Origin: Mesostigma viride
Taxonomy: Eukaryota; Streptophyta; Mesostigmatophyceae; Mesostigmatales; Mesostigmataceae
Direction: 5' to 3'
Length of the DNA: 52,500 bases
Assembly (NCBI GenBank): GCA_009746045.1
Contig: RPFO01000246.1
Span: 3,321,353 to 3,373,852, forward strand
Shown here: positions 27,801 to 43,116 of the stretch, piece by piece
Numbering within the stretch: position 1 is the stretch's first letter
How the letters are laid out: each line of letters begins with the position of its first letter
The notes under the pieces: model-generated
Databases searched by the model: none
What the model saw: only the letters and a program-made list of their open reading frames with translations
What the model was told of the DNA's origin: nothing
Position numbers and translations under genes: made by a program

Positions 27801-30800
27801 GCATGATGGTGCCAGCGACCAACACGTTCATTTCCTTCTCTGCTTGCACTCAATGCTCCTTGCACTTTTTGCACGAACCCAATAAGGCATACATCAATAG
27901 GGGAACGTATGAACAGCACGCAGGCGTAAGGGATACAGCTGATAGCTGTCTCCCCGGCCCTCTGTCAGCACTGAGCGTGGCACCTGCCAAGGCTGAACTG
28001 CTGGGAGTCGTCCGGCAACTAAAAACAGAGCATTTGGCAAGTACCCGGATTTGAAGGACGAGTTTCCGCGACCGCCGGCGCCACCCTCCAGGATCACGTG
28101 GGACTGGAACCAAAGAGAAAAAAGGGAGAGGCAGGAATAGAATTAGGGGGCAGACAGGCCATGAGCAGTGATGCATCAAGAACCAATCACTTACCATTTA
28201 AATCTCAAGCTCATTTTGAGGATAAAAAAAATTTGGTTAAACGTTTTGTTGCCCTTAGGGTAACTATAATGTGACTGCCCCACCCCCCATCCCCAGGTAC
28301 ATTACTTGAGGCCTGAGGGTAGTTCCGCCTGATAGTGAGGCCCTAGCTGGGCCCCGCCCCCAACTGCTATGGGCTGACGCGTCGCCAACGGCGGTGTGTC
28401 AGCCGTCCGACGCGCCGCCAACGGTGGCGTGTCAGCCGTCTGACGCGCCGCCAACGGCGGCGCGTCAGCCGACTGACGCGTGCCAAAAACCCTTACTAAA
28501 ACACTGACTCTATCCATTCCCTATCCATTCCCTATCCATTTCTTATCCATTCCCTATCCATTCCCTATCCATTCCCTGTCCATTCCCTGTCCATTCCCTA
28601 TCCATTTTGTCTTTGGCCGAACGGTGCGGTAGTCCATCTAATCGAAGACCCTGTTTTTCCCGTTTGCCCGAGCTCATCAACACGTGCTAGGTTACTAATA
28701 CATACACCATACCAGCTCTGCATACGATACCAATGCCAGCTCATCAAAACGCGCTGGGCTACTGATATGTATTAATGCGTTTTATGCCGTGCAACACCAA
28801 CACCAGCTCACATGGCACCGTCCGATGCGAACAAAACCTGTTACCCACCACCCGTGGCAGGTTGTCTTGCTGTTCCATGGACTCACGCTGGCCTGTCAGT
28901 GCCACCCTACTGTGCCTGCCGGCTCGTGCTGCCAACGTTGCGCCGACCTGTTCGCTCTGTGCTCACCTGCCCGTGCCGCTACAATGCACTCACCTGTCGG
29001 TGCCACCAAACGGTGCTCACCTGTCCGTGTTGTTGTAGTGGACCTCACCTGCCCGTGCCGTTGTAGTGAACCTCACCTGCCCGTGCCGTTGTAGTGAACC
29101 TCACCTGCCTGTGCCACTGTAGTGGACCTCACCTGCCCGTGCCACTGTAGTGGACCTCACCTGCCCGTGCCGTTGTAGTGAACCTCACCTGCCCGTGCCA
29201 CTGTAGTGGACCTCACCTGCCTGTGCCGTTGTAGTGAACCTCACCTGCCCGTTCCGCTGCAGGGAAGCTCACCTGCCCGTTCCGCTGCAGGGAAGCTCAC
29301 CTGCCCGTGCCGCTTGAGGTCGACAATGATGTCATCCTCGTCCGCGATGCGCACGACAGTGCCGACCGGGACTGGTGGCAGGTACAGCAAGAGGTACAGA
29401 AAGAGGTGCAGTAACAGGTACAGTAAGCAGGTACAGTAAGAGGTGCAGTCGGAGGTGCAGCCGGCAAGTATAGTAACAGGTACAGTCGGCAGGTACAGTA
29501 AGAGGTGCAGTGAGAGGTGCAGTCGGCAGGTACAGTAAGAGGGGCAGTGAGAGGTACAGTAAGAGGTGCTGTAAGAGGTACAATAAGCAGGTACAGTAAG
29601 AGGTGCAGTAAGAGGTGCAGTAAGACATGCAGTCGGCAGGTACAGTAAGAGGTACAGTCGGCACGTACAGTAAAAGGTGCAGTCGGCAGGTACAGTAAGA
29701 GGTGCTGTAAGAGGTGCAGCCGGCAGGTACAGTAAGAGGTACAATAAAAGGTGCCGTAAGAGGTGCCGTAAGAGGTGCAGTCGGCAGGTACAGTAAGAGG
29801 TACATTGACAAGTGGATGAAGGGGGGGGGAGGACAGGGATGGGTGGCGACAGCAGCAGAGGGTAAGGAGGAAGGGGAAGATGGAGGGAGTGTTGGAGCGG
29901 GTGTCAATTACAAAACGACATGAGTCGACAACCACGCGTGCGACAGAATGCAACGAACTAGTTCATGCCACCCCAGAATACTCTACGACATAGGCCATAC
30001 GGCAGACACAAGCGCCACATGTGAACAGCGGTGGGGGGTGCCACGGCAGCAGAAGAGTGTTAGAGAAGGCCATTTGGAAGCACGCTCTGGTATGGCGAAG
30101 CAAAACGAGATGACCGATGCGCCCATGGACTACAGCTCGGGGGACGCCCTAAGCTGTACCCCCTGCCCAATGACACGGTGTCAATCATATGAGGCATATT
30201 ACGCCAGAGCATTAAATTAAACAGGGCAGCCAAGTCCTTGCCCGCACACCTTCAATGCCCATGCCCTTGCCAACCCACCTTTGATCACCACCTCCTTGCC
30301 CGCACACCTTCAATGTTCATGCCCTTGCCAACCCACCTTTGATCACCACCTCCTTGCCCGCACACCTTCAATGCCCATGCCCTTGCCAACCCACCTTTGA
30401 TCACCACCTCCTTGCCCGCACACCTTCAATACCCATGCCCTTGCCAACCCACCTTTGATCACCACCTCCTTGCCCGCACACCTTCAATGTTCATGCCCTT
30501 GCCAACCCACCTTTGATCACCACCTCCTTGCCCGCACACCTTCAATGCTCATGCCCTTGCCAACCCACCTTTGATCACCACCTCCTTGCCCGCACACCTT
30601 CAATGTTCATGCCCTTGCCAACCCACCTTTGATCACCACCTCCTTGCCCGCACACCTTCAATGCCCATGCCCTTGCCAACCCACCTTTGATCACCACCTC
30701 CTTGCCCGCACACCTTCAATGCCCATGCCCTTGCCAACCCACCTTTGATCACCACCTCCTTGCCCGCACACCTTCAATGCCCATGCCCTTGCCAACCCAC

Positions 30801-33800
30801 CTTTGATCACCACCTCCTTGCCCGCACACCTTCAATGCCCATGCCCTTGCCAACCCACCTTTGATCACCACCTCCTTGCCCGCACACCTTCAATGCTCAT
30901 GCCCTTGCCAACCCACCTTTGATCACCACCTCCTTGCCCGCACACCTTCAATGCTCATGCCCTTGCCAACCCACCTTTGATCACCACCTCCTTGCCCGCA
31001 CACCTTCAATGCTCATGCCCTTGCCAACCCACCTTTGATCACCACCTCCTTGCCCGCACACCTTCAATGCCCATGCCCTTGCCAACCCACCTTTGATCAC
31101 CACCTCCTTGCCCGCACACCTTCAATGCCCATGCCCTTGCCAACCCACCTTTGATCACCACCTCCTTGCCCGCACACCTTCAATACCCATGCCCTTGCCA
31201 ACCCACCTTTGATCACCACCTCCTTGCCCGCACACCTTCAATGCCCATGCCCTTGCCAACCCACCTTTGATCACCACGTCCTTGCCCGCACACCTTCAAT
31301 GCCCATGCCCTTGCCAACCCACCTTTGATCACCACCTCCTTGCCCGCACACCTTCAATGTTCATGCCCTTGCCAACCCACCTTTGATCACCACCTCCTTG
31401 CCCGCACACCTTCAATGTTCATGCCCTTGCCAACCCACCTTTGATCACCACGTCCTTGCCCGCACACCTTCAATGCCCATGCCCTTGCCAACCCACCTTT
31501 GATCACCACCTCCTTGCCCGCACACCTTCAATGCTCATGCCCTTGCCAACCCACCTTTGATCACCACCTCCTTGCCCGCACACCTTCAATGCCCATGCCC
31601 TTGCCAACCCACCTTTGATCACCACGTCCTTGCCCGCAGCGCCATCGCAGTTCTTGCCGCCACCGTGCGCGCCGCGGCCCGCCTTGAAGTGGACCGTCCG
31701 CCGGAACTTTGGTGGGTGGCACACAATGTGGGGGCACCCCATTATTGATTGCATAGGTCAGCTGTCCCATTCATAGTCCTCCTGGGAAAATGGGACATGA
31801 TTAGAAGGGGGGGCTCATTCGGTTGCACTTACCCAGCAAGCCGTGTGTTTCCTAATTGTTGATTCAAGCTACACGGCTACTCTGTTGAATCCTTAACCGA
31901 GACGCTTCTCTGTTCTTGGAGCTGGAAGAATAACCGAAGGCAATCCATGGCATCGTTGTGGCAGGTGCATACCCAGACCACGAACACGCGCACATACCGG
32001 CAGGAGGGACTTGTACTGCTTGTCGGCCTGCAGAGTGATGCGGCCGCCTCGCCCGCCGTGGCCACCAGCTGGGCCACCCAGGGGGACAAACTGTGGGGGG
32101 GGGGGGGGGGGGGGGGGCGCGGCAGGGAACCGGGTGAGGGACATAGGAAGGGTGACAGGAGAGATCATGGCCGCGCCGTAGCATGTAAGAGCACTGCCAC
32201 AGGCCCTCAGGTCAAAGGGGGAGGCATGTGAATAACAAAACAGCGACTCCGCAGCACAGCTGGATGTGTTCGTGTGGCGGTACTACCTGCGGCAAAGACC
32301 CTGCGGCCGCTAAGTTTCCTGAAATCAATGTAGCAATAGGTACTCCATTCATGGCAGCTCCCCCCACAGTAACCGACCCTTCATAGAACAAGTGGCCGAG
32401 GACGTCCTGTGTTCCATGCAAGAGGCGTTCAACAGGCGTGTCTCAGCGGCCGCACCCCTTCACCTGCGATCACACGTGCCCATCCCTGCGCTGGCGACCG
32501 TCACCCTACCGCATCCCTTCACCTTCTCCTATCAGACACATCCCCCTTACTCTGTCTCATCAGCACACACACCATCGCCTTCTCTCGTCAGACATATCCC
32601 CCACATTTTCTCCTCTCGTCACAAGCAACCCACCCACCTTCTCGCGCCGGAACGCCACCGCCCCGTTGCCCCCGTCCCCCGCCTTGACGCAGATGCGTGC
32701 GCGGTCGAAGCAGCGCACGATTGCGGGCACTGAGCGCTGCTTCTTCGGCTTGGACGACTGGGTGTGGGTGCAAGCGTAGCAAGGGGGGGTGATGGGTGCC
32801 ATCATAGCGAGGGGTGGTGACAGTTGCCAGAGTGATCATGGACCATGGAAGGGGATTAGTGCCCTCGAAGTCATACAATGAAAGGGGCAGTGGTGGTGAC
32901 AAAATGTTAACAGGTGCCAGAGTAATGGCATGAGCCAGAGTGATGACGTGGAAGGGAAGGGGGACGGGATGATGGCATGTGGGGAAGTATTGATAGCGGG
33001 ATGAGCATGGAAGGGCAGGGGTGTCAAACGATGTCATATAGAAGGGCATTGATGGCGTGATGGCATGGGGTGGGGGCGGGGTATACGGAGAAATGGCTTG
33101 TAAGGGGGTGATGATGGTATGATGACATGCAGGCCGAGTGTGCCAGCATGGTGGAATGCAGGGGTAACAATGGCGTGGCGCAGGCAGTAGAGAACAGTGC
33201 GTGCATTGGACTGGTTGTGAAAGGCACTTTCCCACGCACGACAGTACGAGGCTGGCAGACCCTAGCATGACAGCACCCTCCCAGATGAAACGATAATTTA
33301 CAAGTATGCCCATTCCACCCCTTCATGGAATACACCCTTCATAATGGAGTATGCCCACTGTGTCATGCGCGGAGGATGACACGATAATGTAGCGTGAAAT
33401 AAGCTTAGCAGGCTGCAAATATGGGGAAGCGCGTCATAATTAGGGAACGTCGGAAACACCCCGATATTGACATTTCAACTATTTGAATGCTAAGACCACT
33501 TTCCTTGAAACATGAGCACACTTTCATCTGTCATACATGCTCCCATGCTTCCATTGACGTTACACTGCGATATTTGCCAGCGACTACTAACTACGCAGGG
33601 CTTGCAGGAGTTTCCTTTTACTAACAACGATTACCTCATCGCCTGAGGCGGCCCACGCCTCGGCGCTGCCTTCGTCTTCAAACGCCCAGTTTGGATCGTC
33701 GTCCTCATCAAAATCGTCGTCGTCCTCATCCTCATCCTCCATTTCTTCCCAGCCTTCCTCATCCCCCGTGGCCTCGTAAAGCTTGAACTCCGCGGCCTCC

Positions 33801-34198
33801 TCTACGTTACGAACGGCAACAGCCGAGCTAGCTGGACGAGGCTTTAAAGCGTTCGCGGCTAGCCAGGCCTCAAATTCCCCGTCATTACCCGCTGGGCACG
33901 CTACGAGACGCAACTTTTTTGCAAGGGTTTTCTCATTCTTGGCGGCGGCGACGCCGGCTCCAGCGCATACCTTCCGGGAATCGATGAAGGAACTAGAATT
34001 GTGGGATATTTCCGTGCATGGTGCCGAAGATCCTAGAGAGCGGGATAATTGTAAGCCTCCGGCACGAGAAACACTAAGATGCCGAGGCCCTCTATCTGGG
34101 AATGCCCGTTCGCATACACTTGACTGCGGAGAAATCAGAGACCCTGCTAAGGCTGCAGAGCATGAGAAAACCGCGGCACCGGCAGCAGAGGTGGCCAT
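18801..34198 (-). CDS. obgC: Chloroplast Obg-type GTPase (ObgC)
   Basis: The spliced product is 663 aa, close to plant ObgC. It starts at ATG 34198, the first ATG of its frame, with a Ser/Ala-rich transit-like peptide and then an acidic stretch (about residues 145-188). The glycine-rich Obg fold follows ([15 protein letters not shown] near 212; [12 protein letters not shown] near 233; [10 protein letters not shown] near 268; [15 protein letters not shown] near 320). The GTPase domain has G1 GVPNAGKST (367-375), G3 DIPG (413-416), G4 NKMD (480-483) and G5 SAV (509-511). The C-terminal OCT domain fills about 546-663. Family members bind the large ribosomal subunit late in assembly, and plant ObgC is needed for chloroplast ribosomes and greening. 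Every motif residue is intact, so the gene should be functional despite its repeat-filled introns. It is divergent from the lumen-protein gene. Confidence 0.95.
20551..20585 (-). other. Repeat-built polypyrimidine tract of intron 12
   Basis: On the minus strand, four units of CCCCCCTT lead straight into CCCCCCAG at the exon 13 acceptor (exon starts 20544). A short tandem repeat thus makes up the whole polypyrimidine tract. Confidence 0.8.
21384..22560. repeat. 30-bp minisatellite at the obgC exon 12 donor, about 39 copies
   Basis: Units of 30 bp (two are 29 bp) fill the first 1.15 kb of intron 12. On the minus strand the commonest unit contains GGGACTGCGGGATGTGAGGG. The unit spanning the real junction reads GGGACCGTGGAAG, then GTGAGGTGACAGG. 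An identical junction unit occurs 90 bp further in (22,441-22,465), and a close one (ACCATGGAAGGTGAGG) closes the far end at about 21,371-21,390. The array therefore appears to derive from the exon/intron boundary. Very long open frames on both strands come from its length being divisible by three. Confidence 0.95.
24496..24657. repeat. 82-bp tandem duplication in obgC intron 9
   Basis: Two adjacent copies of an 82-bp unit, nearly identical, containing GTCCTGCCCGGCGGGAAAAA. It does not touch a splice site. Confidence 0.95.
26973..27143. repeat. 16-bp minisatellite in obgC intron 7, about 10 copies
   Basis: Units of CTACCCACCTCCCTCT with small changes. On the transcribed strand each unit carries GGGAGGTGGGTAG, a donor-like word. 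The array begins about 35 bp inside the intron after exon 7 (27181). Confidence 0.93.
28374..28607. repeat. Two short arrays in obgC intron 5
   Basis: At 28374-28480 about three 30-bp GC-rich units contain CGCCGCCAACGGCGGCG, itself an inverted repeat. At 28508-28607 about nine copies of an 11-bp unit (CTATCCATTCC) follow. Both lie in the middle of intron 5. Confidence 0.9.
28958..29312. repeat. 28-bp minisatellite at the obgC exon 5 donor, about 13 copies
   Basis: On the minus strand each unit contains GGCACGGGCAGGTGAGG. The first unit is the real boundary: exon 5 ends GGGCAG at 29301 and the intron starts GTGAGC. The following units repeat the last 12 exon bases plus donor and then about 16 intron bases, with divergence increasing away from the exon. 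Confidence 0.95.
29385..29812. repeat. Degenerate array at the 3' end of obgC intron 4
   Basis: A mixed array of 9-26 bp sub-units (on the minus strand CTGTACCTGCCGACTGCACC and CTCTTACTGTAC) ends about 15 bp before the exon 5 acceptor. The true acceptor region reads CTGTACCTGCCACCAG, so the array resembles repeated acceptor-region sequence. It is pyrimidine-rich on the transcript. Confidence 0.88.
30234..31640. repeat. 58-bp minisatellite at the obgC exon 4 donor, about 24 copies
   Basis: The period is exactly 58 bp. The unit nearest the exon contains the true junction (exon 4 ends 31613; intron starts GTGGGT). On the minus strand every unit carries ATCAAAGGTGGGTTGGC and, before it, a copy of the last 25 exon bases beginning GCGGGCAAGGA. 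Most copies differ from the exon at one base (GAGGTGG instead of GACGTGG); two inner units keep the exon form. Variation within units is limited to ATGCCC/ATGTTC/ATGCTC/ATACCC words, so the array is young or homogenised. Confidence 0.97.
32095..32117 (-). other. Poly(C) tract at obgC intron 2 acceptor
   Basis: A run of 23 C on the transcribed strand is followed by ACAG and exon 3 (starts 32090). This homopolymer acts as the polypyrimidine tract. Confidence 0.85.
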
Positions 34199-34646
34199 GG
34201 TGAAAGACCGACCGCAACACTGGGCAGTCTTGAACTTTGCGAGAATAATAATTACACTATCAACCGTAATTTCCCCCTTGCTGCGGCGTTGAAAAAAAAA
34301 CACGTCAATTTCCTCGAATTTCTTCGACTTTGGCGAGAAATTGCGGCCCGTCGTTTTATGACCGAGTTTTTGTCCAACATCTTCGAGCTTTCTCCTTTTT
34401 GATCCGATGTGCACCCTGGCCGGCCTTGATCACGGTTGGATTGGATAGCAACTAGGACAGACAACAAGGTCTGGGACGGAACAAGGGCATCTTATTTTTG
34501 CGGGCATCCGCAATATGAACCCAAACGCCGCGATCAGCCCACGTGGCTTCCCTATATCTTCACCGGGACACGCGTACGTGCCACTGGCAGCACGAAAGAT
34601 ATTTGCTCCTGCAATCGCACTGCAATGTACTGTAGCCTTGACAGCC
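34199..34646. promoter_or_regulatory. Shared promoter region of obgC and the lumen-protein gene
   Basis: Only 448 bp separate the two start codons, which point away from each other. Both products carry chloroplast-targeting features, so a bidirectional promoter giving co-regulation is plausible. I see no convincing TATA box. The plus-strand gene could instead start at ATG 34515, which would shorten the region. Confidence 0.6.
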
Positions 34647-39625
<4,979 letters not shown>

Positions 39626-40048
39626 ATCACAGATTATTGCAAAAGAAGCAGTTGTTATCTAGTTAGTCAAGAGAATAGTTGAAATTCCGCATGAAAGTTT
39701 GCATGCCCACGCATGATTCAATGGACCTGAGCAATGCATGGACTACTAATTCGAAATTTCACTGGTCAGTTACACGGATATGTACATCAGTGCCTCACGA
39801 AAGTAAGTAAGTACTTGCGTGTCATGCGCTGATGCGCATGGGCATGCCGTGCGGAGTACTATGCTAATTAATCTCATCAGAAAAAAATTACACGAAAGAG
39901 CTTTACAAATATCGTCTGCATCATGCATGCCCCAAACATATAGTCACTAGGGGGGATATAATCCTCATCTGAGCTGTCCTCTAGTGTAATGGCAGACAAG
40001 GCGGTAGTGTAGCGGCTATCCTCAGGGGCAATAACCTCCACCTTGCGC
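39626..40048. other. 3' flank of the lumen-protein gene
   Basis: AT-rich, with no frame or motif I can support. It presumably contains the 3' untranslated region. Confidence 0.5.
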
Positions 40049-41507
40049 AGTGAATATTCATACGCGATTCACGTCGTACGTGGCCTGGCAGGTGTATCAT
40101 CAAGGAGACAACCAGCAATCATGTATAATACGCGGTGTATAATGTATTATACGCCGATCCTACGCTAGCTCTTGGAAAACCCTTTTTTGGCATGGTTTCG
40201 AGCTAGGGTTCTTCAACATAATCTGAGCAACCAAGCATGGTCTGCTGGTGTTTTTGCCATACCTTTTGCCCAAACATGACATATATAGCATGACATTGGC
40301 ATTGCCATCACTACCTAGAAATACAAGCATAGTTTCTAACGATCTAACTTGATAGTTTCTCTTCAAAATCGAGAAAACAACTAAGTATCAATACCAGTAT
40401 CAATTCACAACTCACTGGAAAGGATAATAAAAATGAAGAATTCAAGATATGCATGTGCACACTACATGGAAGCTAGCGGCAGAGAACCGTCTTCCAAACT
40501 GATAGTAAAGAGAGCTTGGGCAACTGCCAAGCTGCCAAATATAGAAGTGATAGTAAGAACCATGGTGCCAGTGTTCGCAGACCAGCCTGCTTCTTCTTGG
40601 CGTCACTAGTCGCCTTCCTCTTCCTCGTTTTGTGATCCTTCTCCGCCTAGCTGCTCGATCAGCAGCCTGTAACGGAGTGCCGGCCGGCGCGGTGGCTTAC
40701 AAGAAGCCACCGCGGTGGCTAATTTGCAAGGGCACACTTTTGCGTCCTTCGCATACGAGCCGCCCAGGATATGGCAGTGACCTTCCTCGGGTAGAGGAAC
40801 CACTGAACTTTGCCTGGCAGAGTGAGCACTCCATGTATTAGTTATTTGTCTGCAGCCCATTCTTGAGGATGCGCTCTTTGCTAATGTATGTCCAGGCAGT
40901 TTCGGATGCGGCCTCTTCTTCATCCGGCCGCACATCATCATCATGATTCGTGTTCCATTGACTCCTCACTTCGTGTCAGCCATGCCTGGATATGTCGATA
41001 TGCTAGCTACGATATAATATATAGGTGCCAGATGACCACTGGTGACGTTGCTAGCTGAGACAATATATAGCTTTCATGAAAACTTGTCAACCGTTCAAAT
41101 TATTAATTAATGTCTTGTCTTCTTTATGTCGAATCTTCAGCGCCTAAGTCCCGCCTTAATTCACATAAATCATGCATTCTCACAAGTCACAATGTCCTTC
41201 GACAATGAACGCGCTCTAGTGTATAACACGCGCGTGCATTATACACTAGCTAGCTATCTCATCACGCAATTATTTGTTCCTAGTACAGGTCGGCGCACCG
41301 CAGTCTGGCTGGGCAAGAAACGCGGTCTGTAAAATGATGCCAAAACCCACCTCGTAAGCCAAAAATACGCCAAAAATACGCGATACGCACGAAAATACGC
41401 AAGAAATACGCGGCGCGTACGAAAGTACCCCATTTTCATGCGCGTCGCTCGCGTATCGCGCATAATACGCTTCATACGGCGCATAATACGCCGTATGAAT
41501 ATTCACT
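40049..41507. mobile_element. Possible non-autonomous DNA element with 16-bp inverted ends
   Basis: AGTGAATATTCATACG at 40049-40064 is exactly inverted at 41492-41507. Sub-terminal AT/GC words (ATAATACGC, GTATAATACACC-like) recur at both ends, and the right end (41,340-41,490) is packed with ATACGC/GCGTAT repeats. No transposase frame is visible inside. I see no clear target-site duplication, so the boundaries may be slightly off. Confidence 0.5.
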
Positions 41508-41574
41508 CAGTGGTGCACAGGTGCACTTGGTGCACCTATAGAGCAGGTGCAGTTTGCACCCTATATACTCAATT

Positions 41575-41690
41575 GCAGGAAGTAGCTAGCCCAGAATATG
41601 TATTAAAAGCCATATGCCCCTTCTCAGGGATATGCATGCTACATGCATGTACTCCCAACGGAGTTATATATGCATGTTCTTCAATCTGAT
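41575..41690 (+). mobile_element. Short LINE 3' end fragment
   Basis: It shares AGTAGCTAGCCCAGAAT-like sequence, GCCATATGCCCCTTCTC and TACTCCCAACGGAGTTAT with the 3' end module at 15770-16035, in the same plus orientation. It is 5'-truncated. Confidence 0.75.
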
Positions 41691-42550
41691 GTAAGTTATA
41701 TTTTTATTCTTTAATATGTGTATCAAAGAGACAATATGTGTATGGTTGCATGGGCCACCGCCCCGACAGTAGGTACCGTGCTTGACTACAATTGGCAGGG
41801 TTGCATGCCACCTGCTCATCCATGTCTCCATGGCTCGGCTGCTCTCCGCGGTCGCTACATCCTCCGGGCGGCTGGATGCCGGTGCTGCTGCATGCCGCTG
41901 TGGCTGAGCGCGACAAGTTTGCCGCCTACAGCAAGGTGGGGCCCCACCGGGTCGGAGATCCCCTTTGTCCTTGAGGAGATTCGATCGGGGCCATGGGCCC
42001 CAAGACGGCGGAGTTTTTCCACGAGTCCTGCCAGCTAGCTTCGTGAAGACCGCCCCGACCTCGAGACGTCAGACCGCCCCGTGGTCTGGCCGCGCGTGCA
42101 TGGTCCTCGTATTGGCGGCACTGAGCTAGCGCCTGTCACTCGCCCTTGTCACTCGCACCGTGGCTGATGTGTAATTATTATTCCGCCGCACCCGGGCCGA
42201 CTTTGTCTCGACCAATTGTGCAGTCTAGATCCCTCCCAGGCCTGCGGTGGGCCGGCAGCAATGTTGCTGCGTGTCGTAACGTTTTGTGATGTAGTTAGTT
42301 GCACCTTGTGCAGCTGGCGTGATCCTTGCATGCCCGTGTCAGATTACTATATTAATTTCTTTAGGGTTCTTATTATTCTTTTCGGGTTTTTCCTTATTTT
42401 GGTGCATGCCAATCTCACCTCCGTAATTCTAAAGTTATCATCCTCAATGAATATATATCATTTTCCAGGCTACTACGTACTCTCAACGTTGCTTCCCAGC
42501 TCTAGATACGGGTCGCGGGTTGCCTCCACACATGTTCGGTAACCCTTGTT
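41691..42550. other. No gene recognised
   Basis: A GC-rich patch at about 41,790-42,060 is open in two plus frames (including AERDKFAAYSKVGPHR), and could be an exon remnant. No family is recognisable and no splice partners are evident. The rest is AT-rich. Confidence 0.35.
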
Positions 42551-43116
42551 ATAATTAATTAATTAATTAATTAATTAGACTCGTGCTCCCGTTGGGGAGT
42601 CACGGAGCATTAACCCCGATGGATGGATGGATGGGTGCAAACATTCCTACCGGTCTAATCTATCTATCTACATTGGCTACCTACTACATCTATCTAACAG
42701 CATTCTAACTACATCATCTATCTAGGCAGCCGCTCGCTGCCCTAGGGGGAGCTATCTGGCGTGCCTCCCGCGGGATTGCACACGTGCGGGCGCTTCCCCA
42801 CTGGGGGGGGCTCGTTGTCCTCTATGACCTGGGCCCACTTGGCCTTGTCCATCATCTTCTTCCAAATCACGGAGAGGCCTAGGCCCCCCATGTGCTCTAC
42901 TAGCTGTTCTTTGAAGGTGCGGGCCTTGCGGCGTCTAACATCACTGGGCCCAGCCCACGTCAGGAGGTGCCGGCCAGGCTGGGCTGGTCGCAGACCTGCG
43001 GGGGGGCCACGTGAGGTGTCTACTGTACCTGGTTGGTGCGAGCTAGGTGCCCTACTAGCTGCAGGCGGCGTTGCTTAATGGTGCTGGTGATATAGGGCAT
43101 GCCCTGGTACAGGTCC

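Larger units (their letters stand above)
18801..34198 (-). other. obgC: obgC exon map
   Basis: Exons in transcript order: 34198-33635, 32757-32638, 32090-31998, 31706-31613, 29371-29301, 28103-28045, 27253-27181, 25885-25823, 25077-24957, 24207-24143, 23384-23283, 22753-22543, 20544-20400, 19715-19607, 18902-18801. All introns are GT-AG, all phases match across junctions, and the total is 1,992 nt including the stop TAG. Introns make up 87% of the span. The longest are intron 4 (2,241 bp), intron 12 (1,998 bp), intron 7 (1,295 bp) and intron 5 (1,197 bp), and all four contain tandem arrays. Donors are often GTGGGT or GTGAGG. The least certain junction is the exon 1 donor (GAG followed by GTAATC). 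Confidence 0.9.

Noticed and set aside
30234-31640. Regular direct repeats that look like a CRISPR array
   Set aside because: The repeats are contiguous 58-bp units without unique spacers, lie inside a eukaryotic intron, and overlap an exon boundary. No cas genes are present.
40606-40944. 112-codon minus-strand frame
   Set aside because: No recognisable domain, and composition is like random GC-rich sequence; it lies inside the candidate inverted-repeat element.
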